This document shows, piece after piece, positions 24,105 through 34,310 of a stretch of 64,000 bases of DNA. The position numbers and the translations under genes were made by a program. The stretch comes from Mangifera indica (Eukaryota; Streptophyta; Magnoliopsida; Sapindales; Anacardiaceae), in NCBI RefSeq assembly GCF_011075055.1, contig NC_058143.1, positions 17,434,930 through 17,498,929 on the forward strand. The letters are read 5' to 3'. Within the stretch, counting starts at the first letter, position 1, and each line of letters opens with the position of its first letter. The notes beneath the pieces are model-generated. The model had not been told where the DNA came from. It made no database searches and saw only the letters and a list, made by a program, of their open reading frames with translations.

Positions 24105-26678
24105 TATAACATTTAGTTTGACACGTTATGTCACTCTGGCTTGGAATTTAAAATTAGAAATGCAAATGGGTAGGTAAAGTAAAAAGCTCACCAGCCCACC
24201 TTTTTTTTTGTTTTTTACGAAGGAATTTCATCGCATCAAATTTTTTTTTAAAAATCAAATTAATTATATTAAACAGAATAAATTTTGAATTTAATAACTA
24301 ATCTCATAACTATTAAATTAGCTAAATAAAAAATTTGATCTAAATATATTATTAAAAAATTTTAAATTTATATTATTTTATATATACAATCTTTTTTTTA
24401 CCTGTTTAAATTATTATTATATTAACAACAAATTTTAGTACGGAAAAAATAGATAGTATGGGCCAGTTGGACCTTGCAGAAGCCCAACTTATTCTAAAAT
24501 GCAGCCCATAATTTAGACCCAGGGTTTGTCATCTACTAGGCTCAACCAAAGGAATATGCGCTTGTATAAGTTTGCTGGAAATTCAGGTACTGGCCCAGTG
24601 TGGCTATTCTTTGAAAGATTAATGCATTGCACATATCCTTTGTTGAATCAATTGTTCTATTATTTTCTCTCACATATATAAATTGAATTTTCAATCCTTC
24701 TCTTCCATCTTCAAAAGTTCATCTCAGCATCCCCAACTGTTGTCGATCAAAATCTAACTACATCTGATAAATCACTTTTCCGCTTTAAAGATAAATAAAA
24801 AAAAAGTAACGGAATCAGAAATAAAACTTAAAAAGGTTGAATACGGAGTTAATGACAAAATGTTGAAATATAGTATAATTAATATAAAATTACAAGGGTT
24901 TTATTAATATTTTGCATATACTATAGTTAAAACTTTTTAAAGTCAAAGGGGTATGTAGACCCCTAATGACCAACTCCCTCTTCACAAATAATATCTTGTA
25001 GAAATTTTATGATAAATACAGTTATTTAAGGTTGGAAGGTTTTTGAAAATTAAAAAAGTTTTGTTTTAGATTTATATATTTAATTTGATATATTTGAATG
25101 TCGTTTTTTATTATTTAATTATGAATATAGTTGGACTGAAGAAAATGTAGCGTATTTGCATGAGTTTGAATCAATTTTTAGTATACGTTATTCGTAACAT
25201 ACAAGGTATTATTTGCATGGGATCGAATCAATTTTTAGTACATCCTTAGCATTAACGTTAACCTGTTCTCCATGTGTTTTTATCCAGACTTAAATCTCCG
25301 TAAACTCATTCTCACTCTTAACCATCAATATTCTAACTATATTATAACAACATTAAATAATATAATATCATAAAATCATAACATTAAACAATATAACAAT
25401 ATAAAATCACATTATTAAATAATAAAAAATTATATTTTACAATAATAACAATATAAACCTGAATCTTTATAAGGTTGAAGATAAGGATAATTTAGATATT
25501 TTAACACATAAAATAATAAAAATATTTAAATTATAAAAAATATGATACAAATATATATGTGAACTCATTTTAGGATAAAAAATTCAATATTTTAAAAACA
25601 AAAATGTATTGGCATTGACAAAGCCAGTCAGTATGGTGGCATAGACGTAGACCAATTACAGTATTCAAAATAGATGACATTATATAATATTTATTTAAAA
25701 TGTGACAGCACGACAAACAACTATAAAAGGCTGGGCAACTCCCACATCAGATTCATAATCATAGTTTAGAAAGAATATTTTACTTTTTCATTTTTGCACC
25801 CTACACCCTTTCCCATGCAAAAATTAGAATTAAAATCTAAGTTTGTTCGAATTTAAAAATAAGTTCGATTTGATCAAACTCAATTCAAATAAACTCAAGT
25901 TTAATAGTGAAATATTTTCAAACTCGAATATGAAGAGTGTTTAGTTTATAAAACTCATCAGTTTGAAAAAATTCGATATAAATAAACTAAAATAATATCG
26001 CTTTAATTAATATGTATCTAAACAATTTGACTATAATATTGAATCAAGCTCAAAACTTTATTTAATTTGAACTTAAACTCAATTTCTTTTAATTAAGTCG
26101 AACTCAAATAATTTTAAAAGAAATTCAATGAACTTAAACTTAACTTCATTCAAATCTAACCCAAATAATAATTGTGAACTTAGTAGAAGAGAAAGACGAA
26201 GAAGAAGAGAAATGCGAATGAAACATACTAAAACCATAATAAGAGAGAAAAAGTGAGGAGAGGGACATTAAACAAGAGAGATTAGGAGCAAATATTGATA
26301 TATAAAAGGAAATTAAAAAGAAAAGAAAGTAGATATATAAACCTCAAAACATCGGCACTTTTTTTTTTTTTTTTTGGTTTTTAAATAATCTCCCCACCAC
26401 TACACAAATAAGCTCAAAAATCTTAGGCGTGACAAGCCTAAGTGGGGTGCATTATCATGGTGATCCCAATTTCCCTCTTTCCCTTTTTCTACTTCCACTT
26501 TTAGTTTTTATCTTTCTACGCAAGTCAACCTCACATTCATCACCCTTTTCAGCCAATCACGTCTCGCCACATCATCACCCGAGCCCCTAAAAATTTCCCA
26601 ATTCTAATTGATTAATTTAAACCCTAATCCTATCCCCCCTCCCCCACCCCCCACAATATATTTATCTCTTCTTATCTA
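24105..26678. other. AT-rich intergenic DNA downstream of SAMDC
   Basis: No gene is recognised. A TATA-like CTATAAAAGG at about 25722-25731 precedes no open frame. The dispersed AT-rich repeat (copy 3) occupies about 25830-26170. A T18 tract lies near 26359-26376, and the last ~100 bases are probably the SAMDC 3' UTR. Confidence 0.5.
25830..26170. repeat. Dispersed AT-rich 'TTTGAATTTGAGT' repeat, copy 3
   Basis: It has the same word composition as copies 1 and 2 ('aaactcgaa', 'ttcaaataaactcaa', 'aataatatcgctttaatta'). Ends are not defined. Confidence 0.35.
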
Positions 26679-27713
26679 CTACTTCCGGCGAGCCACCGTG
26701 AACGCTTGAAACACCACACTTCCCGCCGCCGGAAACTCGTCCATTACGCAACTCCGGCATTTCCAACCCAGTGGCTCTATCGCACGTGCTACATGTGCCC
26801 ACATCTCATGGCTACTGCAGGTTGTTGAGACTGAAAAAGTAGCAGGCTTGAAAATTTGTACCACTTTTTTCAACATCTTCGTGATGTCGTCATGGTCGTC
26901 GAAAATGGACCCCACGCATTCGAAGCTGGCGTAGCTGTAACCGTCCTCCGGCGTGACGTGGATGGTGGAGTAACGATCACCGTCAATGCCATTCATTGAG
27001 TAGCCACATGGGTCGAATGCGAAATCGCAGATAATGGCGTTTGGATTGATGTCGTCGATGCCGGTGAGTTCAGTCATTTCTTTGCCAGCAGTGTCGCCGT
27101 TTTTGCCGTCATTTGCTCGCCTGAAAAATTTCCGAGCGAGTACGCGGTCGAGCTCAGTCATGCATATCTCCATGGTGAATGTAATTTCAGCCGGCATGGT
27201 GTCTGCAACGAGATGGGTTTGGTCACTGGCGGTGAAAACATGCCAGGAATGAGATGGCATTTTGGAGGGCATAACGGAGGCTTTTCGATAACAAAGGTTG
27301 ATGGGCAGATTCTCTTCCAAGTAAATGACTTCTTCCTTAAAGCTGGTGTGAGGAAAAGGTTGAGCTTTGGGGAAGATGAAGCTGCCCCTAGTGTACCTAC
27401 AGGCGCATAAATTGAGGCCTAAATCCTGAGCATAATTCATCAATGGACGGATGGATTTGAGGAGCTGAGTTGTCCCACAGGTCTTTATGATAACCTTTGT
27501 GGGGTAAACAAAAAGGCTCGATTCCGATAACACGTAGGCATCAAAATATTGGTTTCCAACTGCAGAAACCACAGTGCATTGCACAGCATCAAGAACTTCC
27601 TGAATAGACTCGAAATCAAGCAGGCGAAGGCCCATATCAATTTCAACAGGGTCATCACCAAAGAAATGAATCTCCAGGCGCTTCTCAAAACCCTCAAACC
27701 CAGAAATAGCCAT
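26679..27713 (-). CDS. SAMDC4: S-adenosylmethionine decarboxylase proenzyme, BUD2/SAMDC4 type
   Basis: Single exon, 344 aa from the ATG at 27713 (MAISGFEGFEKRLE); an in-frame TTG upstream is not needed. AdoMetDC makes decarboxylated SAM, the aminopropyl donor for spermidine and spermine. The proenzyme cleaves itself in VLSESSLFVY between Glu64 and Ser65, and Ser65 becomes the pyruvoyl cofactor. Active-site Glu7 and Glu10 in FEGFEKRLE and Cys79 in KTCGTT are present, as are the GIDDINPNAIICDFAFDPCG (PEST-like) and DGDRYSTIHVTPEDGYSY segments. The sequence matches Arabidopsis BUD2 (from memory) better than the SAMDC1-3 group. Consistent with that, the 5' leader lacks the conserved uORFs. A TATAAATA box lies at 27863-27870. 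Confidence 0.95.
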   Translation of the reverse strand: MAISGFEGFEKRLEIHFFGDDPVEIDMGLRLLDFESIQEVLDAVQCTVVSAVGNQYFDAYVLSESSLFVYPTKVIIKTCGTTQLLKSIRPLMNYAQDLGLNLCACRYTRGSFIFPKAQPFPHTSFKEEVIYLEENLPINLCYRKASVMPSKMPSHSWHVFTASDQTHLVADTMPAEITFTMEICMTELDRVLARKFFRRANDGKNGDTAGKEMTELTGIDDINPNAIICDFAFDPCGYSMNGIDGDRYSTIHVTPEDGYSYASFECVGSIFDDHDDITKMLKKVVQIFKPATFSVSTTCSSHEMWAHVARAIEPLGWKCRSCVMDEFPAAGSVVFQAFTVARRK

Positions 27714-27862
27714 AGAAATCAAGAGAAGATGATCAGAGACTCGAAAGAAATGTAAAGTGACAGTGAAATGTCCAAGTGAAAGTAAGCAGTCGAAGTGCTA
27801 ATGTATGTTTGTGAGGTGGCGTGAGAAAGTGGAAGGTGAGAGAGAAATGGCAGGTTAAATGG

Positions 27863-27870
27863 TATTTATA
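27863..27870 (-). promoter_or_regulatory. TATA box of the SAMDC4-type gene
   Basis: TATAAATA on the minus strand, about 150 nt upstream of the ATG. The predicted start of transcription is near 27835, giving a leader of about 120 nt. That leader contains no ATG, so no upstream ORF is possible if this start is used. Confidence 0.65.
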
Positions 27871-29868
27871 GGTGGGTGATCGGTGAGAGAGAGTGGGGTG
27901 GGAGAGAGCAAGAGGGAGGCATGCGGGTGAGGCAACCAAGAATCATGATTGCAGGCATAATGAAGTGAATAAGATGATGGTATATGTTACCATTTTTTTC
28001 TGTATTTTCTATTTTTATTTTCTTTGTGCGTAAAAGATTTGAGATTGAGATTGGGAGAAATCTCAAAATCTATCTTTCATCAGACAAGAACAGACAACAG
28101 CAATCCGATTTTATGCTCACGCGCATGCTTCCATTCAATTTTCTTCTTTCTCCATAGCTGCCAAACTCTTCCTATCTTCCATTTTACCCGTAACTCATCA
28201 CTACTGGTTTTGACAATATAATGGATTATGCAATTCTTTTTACCAACAGGGTTATTAATAAAAAACATGTTTAACCAGTTAAACTCAGTCAAATTAATGT
28301 GATTAGCCAACAAACTGGGAATTAGTATGGGATCATCAAATCATTGAGAAACTTTTAGGATTCTTTTTCATCAAAAAATTAGGGCAAACAGTAGCCGGTA
28401 ATTAAGATTAATAATTAAGACTATCTCATCATATGGTTGGTTCAAAATAATTTGGACTAGGGCATTAGGTCAAATGTATAAAATATATTCAGCATATTAA
28501 TGTCCAAGTCATTTCCCTGGCATCAAAGTTAAATTCTAAACACAAAACATAATCATAAACTAAAGACTAAATGTCTGCCGATGCATGACAACAACATATC
28601 ATCAGCTTGTGTAAGATATGAAAACTTAAACGATTATGATGAAACAGTGAAAGGATTTGATGTTAAGTTAATTAAAGAACAGAAGAAAATGGTGGAAAGT
28701 GAAGGATGTAATGAGATAAAGAGAAATGGAGAAGTGGGTTAATAGGGACAAGTTTGTCGATGGCAAAGAGGGCAAGTCTTAATTAAGAAAAGGGTAGACG
28801 TGCCCAAATATCATCAGTATTATAGGATGAAAATGAAAATAATAATAATAATAATAATAATAATTATGCAAGTTTGCAAAATACAAAACAGAAAAACAAA
28901 AGGAATCAGGCGTGGCAGATAAACAATGAGAATATTTTTGAACTAGGGAGGTCCCGTACGTGAAATCTAAAGCAAGGTACATCATTTTTATTCTCCATGC
29001 AATTTCATGTAGGAGGCATTATCATCCATTTCTCTATCTTTTTTTTTTTTTTTCCTTTTTTATACAATTGCCCCTAATTATCACCATTTTACTAGTTAAT
29101 TCAATTTCAAACACAATGGACTTTCAAAACTGTTGCTACTTTTCATGAGTTTGATAAAAGTTTATGCTATAATCACTTGGTTCTAAACCAAACCCTTTTT
29201 GTCTTCTTGCATGCCTTTATGTTTACTTGTACAGTATACTTTTATATTTATTAATCAAATGACCATATTTTGAGGGGTTGTAGTAAATGACCAGCTCTTG
29301 AAGGATTAAATGTTAATGACCAATAGAAGACAAATTGATAAAAATACTCTTATATATTTAGAATAGTGTTACGTACACAAACAATGACATGTTATTAGAT
29401 GATTGAATAGATAAAAATTAAAGATAAAATAAAAGTCAATCACATGATGACATATCGTTGTTTGCTCTAATCACTTGGTTCTAAACCAAACCTTTATTGT
29501 GCTTGTCGTTTTATTTCATTTCATGTCCTTTGGTCACTTTTTTTGTTTGTTTATTTTGGTTGTAAAGAAAGCTTAACAGGAATGTTAAACTTCGAAGGAA
29601 TGAGGTATTGAAAAAAAAAAAAACTAGGGTTTTTATAAATATTTGTCATTTATTGCTAGAATGCATGAATCAGGCGTACATGTGTAAGTACTATAAACTA
29701 AGCCCAAGACCTGAGATTTCATGCTAGAAAGTTTGATGTTTATGACCAACTTAAAATATGAAGGTATATTGATAGCTAAATAAGCTAAAGAGTTTTATTG
29801 TTTATTTATTTAAATTGTGGAGTTAGTAAGTTTAATCTAGAGGTGGAGGTAGTACTATTTTTTGGTGT
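27871..29868. other. Promoter side of SAMDC4 and AT-rich intergenic DNA
   Basis: No gene is supported. An (AAT)n tract lies at about 28838-28863. A MITE-like segment occupies roughly 29355-29470: 'aatgacatgttattagatgattga' words are mirrored by 'tcaatcacatgatgacatatcgtt'. Small open frames here are low-complexity chance frames. Confidence 0.5.
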
Positions 29869-29877
29869 AGGATATTA

Positions 29878-31258
29878 GGGAAATTAATTAAAATAAGCAG
29901 CCAGTTTGCCGCGTAAACCTTTTTGGGTAATAATTCTTAGCTTTTACCTTTTTAAGCAAATCATATTTTTCATTTCAAAAATATTCTTCATCTTATATCT
30001 CAACGTTTACAATAGATTTCACAGTAGCTTTCGTAGATTAATCTTTCATATTTCAGAGGATACGTATTAAACTTAATTTTTTTGTAATGAATAAGGTTAA
30101 TTTTTTATATAATAATTGATTCTTATATACATTTATACAATTACAAAATAATGGATATATCTGACGTTTTCTCAAAACAATGCATTTTTCCAAGCGGGTG
30201 CGAAAATATGCGAAATTGTGCGTGAAATAGTGCAAGCGCATAGAAAGATGTAGCAACGTTGAAAGGGTGCGTGAAAGGGTACGGGTGCGACAATTTGAAA
30301 AAGAGTGTGTAAAGGGGTGCGGGAAGGGATGCAACTACGTGAAAGGGTGTGACAATTTGAAAAGGGTGCGAGTACATGAAATATAAAAAATATATATATT
30401 ATATATATTATATTAATAATATATATAATATATATATTTGCATTTCCCGCACCCCTTTATATTTATATAAAGGGAATATAAAGGGGTGCATAGAGGGGTG
30501 CAGGAAATGCAATTTCCTGCATCCACACTTGTTTCCACACCCTTTCATGCACCATTTCCAAATTTGTCACACCCTTTCATGCACCTACACCCTTTCACGC
30601 ACCCTTTTCAAATTTGTCGCATCCTTCCACGCACCCGCACCCCTTCACACACTCTTTTCAAAATTGTCACACCTTTCCACTCACCCGCACCCCTTCTCAC
30701 AACCCTTCACGCATTCTTTCCAAATTGTCGCACCCTTTCACGCATTCACACCCCTTCACGCACCTGCATCCGTTCTCGCACCCCTTCACACACTCTTTCC
30801 AAATTGCCGCACTCTTTTACATACTCGCAACCTTTCCCGCACTCTTTCCAAATTTCCACACCCTTCCACGCACCAGCACCCGCACCCGCACCCGTACCCT
30901 TTCACGCATCATTTCACACATTTTTGCACTCGTTTGAAAAAAACGTACCGTTTTGAGAAAACGTCCATTATATCCATCATTTTGTAATTGTATAAATGTA
31001 TATAAGAATCAATTATTATGTAAAAAATTAATCTATTTTTCATCTATAGATATTATTCATTATAGAAAAATTAAGTTTAATACGTATCGTCTGAAATATA
31101 AGAGATTAATGCTGTGAAAGCTATTGTAAAAGCTGAGAAATTAGAAGAGGTATATTTTTGGAATAAAAAATATGATTTGCTTAAAAAGGTAAAAACTAAG
31201 AATTCGTACTGAAAAAGGTTTACACGACAAACTGACTGTCTATTTTAATTAATTTCCC
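29878..31258. mobile_element. Foldback Mutator-type element with internal GCACCC repeats, 1381 bp
   Basis: The ends are inverted: GGGAAATTAATTAAAATA on the left, and the complement of the right end reads the same 18 bases. The similarity runs several hundred bases inward ('cagtttg(c/t)c(g/a)cg/tgtaaaccttttt', 'tgattcttatata'). A 9-bp flanking repeat with one mismatch, AGGATATTA (29869-29877) and AGGATGTTA (31259-31267), points to Mutator-type insertion. The inner part of both arms is a degenerate short repeat built from CCCTTTCACGCACC and TTTCCAAATTGTCGCACCC words, spaced 48-79 nt (30540-30950, and in complement at 30200-30370). An AT loop of about 60 bases sits at 30375-30440. No transposase is present. 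Confidence 0.88.
30540..30950. repeat. Degenerate GCACCCTTTCACGC tandem repeat
   Basis: This is a strand-asymmetric (pyrimidine- and C-rich) array. The marker word TTTCCAAATTGTC or close variants begins near 30551, 30603, 30653, 30716, 30795 and 30843. Between the markers are runs of 'cacccttTcacgcac'. The array lies inside the foldback element, and its complement makes up part of the left arm. Open frames across it (His/Pro/Thr/Phe-rich) are by-products of the repeat. Confidence 0.85.
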
Positions 31259-31267
31259 AGGATGTTA

Positions 31268-31843
31268 TTGCAAATTTTAAAAAATATTTTTTCTTTTTGT
31301 TTTTTTAAAAATAAATTTTATCGTGCTGCTAAAAGTTTTGCCGAATCACTAAACTTGACAAGAATAATTAGCTTTTGTATTTAGCACCTATACCCTTAAA
31401 ATGCTACTAGAAAATCCTAACCCCTATAGTTTTAAATGTTGCACTTACCCCCTAAATTGAAATTTAGTCTCCCGCTAGAAAGTTTAGCGTTCCCACTAAA
31501 CTTCTTGAAATTCATTCAGCTAATCAAAATCAAGATTTCTTGCTTGTATTTCTAATAATACAACAATCCATTCAATTAATTAAAATGAAAAAAAAAATCA
31601 TTATATATATCTTTTTATATAGATTTAATAATTTTTCTTGTTTGAAGTTGTGCTTGTCTTGTGTAAAATTTGGACTGCAAGCTTTTAAGTTAGAAGAAAA
31701 CTACAGTTAGAGTTGAAAGATTTTAGGTTTTTTCTGTAAGTTAGAGATGTGGGCAAACTTATATTTAATTTCGTCATTTGGTCATGAAGGTTTAGTCTTT
31801 CAAGAATTCATCAGTAAAGTATATTCCGCTCAAAATGTGGGCA
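31268..31843. other. Intergenic spacer between two foldback elements
   Basis: No gene is seen. Words such as 'ccctatagttttaaatg' and 'acttaccccctaaattg' suggest another old repeat, but no ends or duplications are recognisable. Confidence 0.4.
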
Positions 31844-31852
31844 TTTTAATTA

Positions 31853-32979
31853 GGCCAAAAGACTTCCAATAAAATTATATGCACAATTTTATATATAAAT
31901 AATGACTTATTATTATATAATTAGATGTTATTTTATTTTTAATTTAAAATTATTTTATCATATTACAATATGTCACTATTTATGCACATTATTTGTCTAT
32001 CTAGTATTATTCAAAGACTTATTCCCACCAAAGGTTTAGCCCATAGTTAAACTTTCATCCGTTAAATTTTAAAAATCTAAATACTAATTCATCAACTGTT
32101 AAAGTTAACAAAATTCATTAAATCTAATAATATAATTATCATTTAATCAATAATATTAAAAAAGATAAAATTTTATTTCATTTTTCACTTTAATTTTAAA
32201 AACTAATAATTTCCCATAAAACATAAGTTTTGAAAAGTATTTTCCCCCTGTTAAGGTAACACATTCTCTGGCAACAAAATATACTCCAATTGCCTTCTCT
32301 GAGCCCAACGACCTTCTTTTTCTAGCACCTTCTGTCACTCCCAATGACAGACTATCTGACAGAATTGGTTGAATCTCGTTTATTGAAGGCGAAGTCATAT
32401 GCTTGTGTTCATCTTCAAATCGACATTGGATGTGCATCTTTGTTCGTCTTCGAATCTACAATCGCCCTTCATTTTTGTTCGTATTTGAATTGACAGTCTT
32501 CTTCATTTGTTCAAATGGACATGTGTGGAGAGTCGACAAAACATGAGAGAAGACAAAAATAGTGAGAGAAGGAGAGCACTGACGAAGATTATTCTACCAA
32601 ATTCAAAGAAGGAGAGCCAACGAAGATGGGAGATGAATTGTGAGAGGAGAGTGTCGATGGAGAATATTGGTTGATGACCGAATTCCCTAAATCTAAAAGA
32701 GATGAAACCTTAGAACTAGGGGGGCGGGGAGGAGGAAGTCACTTTTCAAAACTATAAAATATGAAGTTAGAGTAATATAGTCAGTTTTCAAAGCTAAATT
32801 AAAAAAAAAAATTAAATTTTATTTTTTTAATATTACTAGTTAAATAACGTTTTTACCTTTATAACTAACAGAAAATTTTAACAAAAGTTGAATAACGGAT
32901 GAGTATTTAGATTTTCAAAAAGTAGCAAATATCACTTTAACAATGCACTAAACCTTGGGTGGAAATAAGTCTTTTGGCC
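31853..32979. mobile_element. Foldback Mutator-type element, same family as 23323-24095, 1127 bp
   Basis: The outer left end is GGCCAAAAGACTT (31853-31865), then interrupted; the right end in complement is GGCCAAAAGACTTATTTCCA. The arms share further inverted blocks ('aaaatctaaatactcatccgtta', 'ttttgaaaagt'). A perfect 9-bp direct repeat TTTTAATTA flanks it (31844-31852 and 32980-32988). The TIR start GGCCAAA(T/A)GACT, the following TTCCCACC and the central Ser/Arg-free 'cttcgtc'-type words place it with the 773-bp element at 23323. The left arm carries a nested insertion at 31866-32012. Confidence 0.85.
31866..32012. mobile_element. Nested MITE with 8-bp target duplication
   Basis: This 147-bp AT-rich insert splits the left TIR of the foldback element. 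AAAGACTT occurs on both sides (31858-31865 and 32013-32020), while the intact right TIR of the host element has it once. Internal words are mirrored: 'atgcacaattttatatataaataatgac' against the complement of 'gtcactatttatgcacatt'. An 8-bp duplication suggests the hAT superfamily. Similar mirrored words occur near 21570-21690, 29355-29470, 33705-33855, 36690-36800 and 47030-47120. Confidence 0.65.
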
Positions 32980-34054
32980 TTTTAATTAATAACTCTATTT
33001 ATACTTAGCTCCACTAATTACTTACTCCATGATCACTCTAGCAAATTATGTTTTAGTTTCTAGTTTAATTAGAGTTAATTTAGGCCTTAAATTTCAAATA
33101 TATCCAATGCCCTATAATTGAATGTTGAATTTATTCTTTACAATTTAAATAATATACAAAAAAAAGAAGAAACTAGCAAGTAGTATTGATGATTAAATTG
33201 AAAAAAAAAAAAAACCAAATACGGGAAATAATGGGAGTAATTAGTGGCTTGGTTGGGTTTGCTTTTGGTGGCAGTTTCCTAATTGAATTGAACTACCTTA
33301 TATTATCATCACGTTTTCCCACTATTGTTGGCTCTTATTTAAGACTTTATACACAAGATTATACTCATAATTCTTCAACATGATCAAGTCTAAAGTGTAT
33401 ATTTTTTTATATATAATTAAGAGTAGAAAATGGTAGAAAATTAATGGTGGGTTTAATTAGAATATAAAAAAAAAATTATAAACGTTAATAGGGAAGAAGA
33501 GAAGAAATAATTCGGATTATCTATTTTTATGAATAATCTTATGGGTGATTTACAACTCTTATTCTAACCACAATACGTATGTAATACATGCACCACCCAA
33601 ACCAACTCAAAAACATTCCCTATCTTTCACATTCAAATTCGTGTCATTCTTGCAAACAGGTAATTCGAATTCTCATAAAATTAGTGTATTTAATTTACGT
33701 TAAATGAGTAATATCATGTGTACTAACTTTAAATTTATCATGTGATTATATGTTATTTTACTTTTAATTTAAAATTCTCTAATCATACAATAACATATAT
33801 CTAATATATATTTATTTATGTTTTCAAAGTAAATACAAATAATTTTATTACCGGTAGATAGTCAATCTTTCAATCAATTCTTGTTTAAAAAGTTTCAAAA
33901 CAAAATCCCATTTGATCTATATCCAAAATTTTAACTCATACAAGGTTAATTTAAAAGGACAAAGAAAGAAATCTTCTCTTTTTCTTCTTCAATCTTTCTG
34001 TTCTTCTTTCCAAACTCTACATCTAATAATAATAATAATAATTAATCATGGAAG

Positions 34055-34310
34055 CCTAGGCTAAAGCCCCCCATGATCGGCCCTACTAATCAGTTGAATG
34101 TGCCCCCGACAACCGCCGTGCCCGGCCCTACGCAACTACACATCATCCAAGCTGTGCCCTAACTTCTGGGCAGATAAGGCTCCATTTTTTTATCTTGTGT
34201 TAAACACAGAGTCCCCACTGGGTCCTTTGTTGGGCGACATTTGCATTTGCCCAAGTGGCTTTAGCCGCCATCCAACCTTGCACGCGCACATTTTCCCACA
34301 CATGTGACAA
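34055..34310. other. Unexplained GC-richer island
   Basis: About 250 bases are clearly more GC-rich than the surrounding ~30% GC DNA, with words such as 'gcccccgacaaccgccgtgc' and 'gcacgcgcac'. The longest open frame here (69 codons, +) has no family resemblance. It could be a promoter or enhancer relic, or a transposon fragment. Confidence 0.4.

Noticed and set aside
27034..27410. Plus-strand frames within the SAMDC gene
   Set aside because: They are antisense shadows of the strongly conserved AdoMetDC coding sequence.
27720..27722. Upstream TTG start adding three residues to SAMDC
   Set aside because: The next codon set begins with a proper ATG (27713) followed by the family-typical FEGFEKRLE, and eukaryotic TTG starts are rare.
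30053..30987. His/Pro/Thr/Phe-rich open frames (up to 203 codons) in several overlapping frames
   Set aside because: They are read-through of the GCACCC microrepeat inside a foldback transposon. All three frames of one strand stay open and none has a domain.
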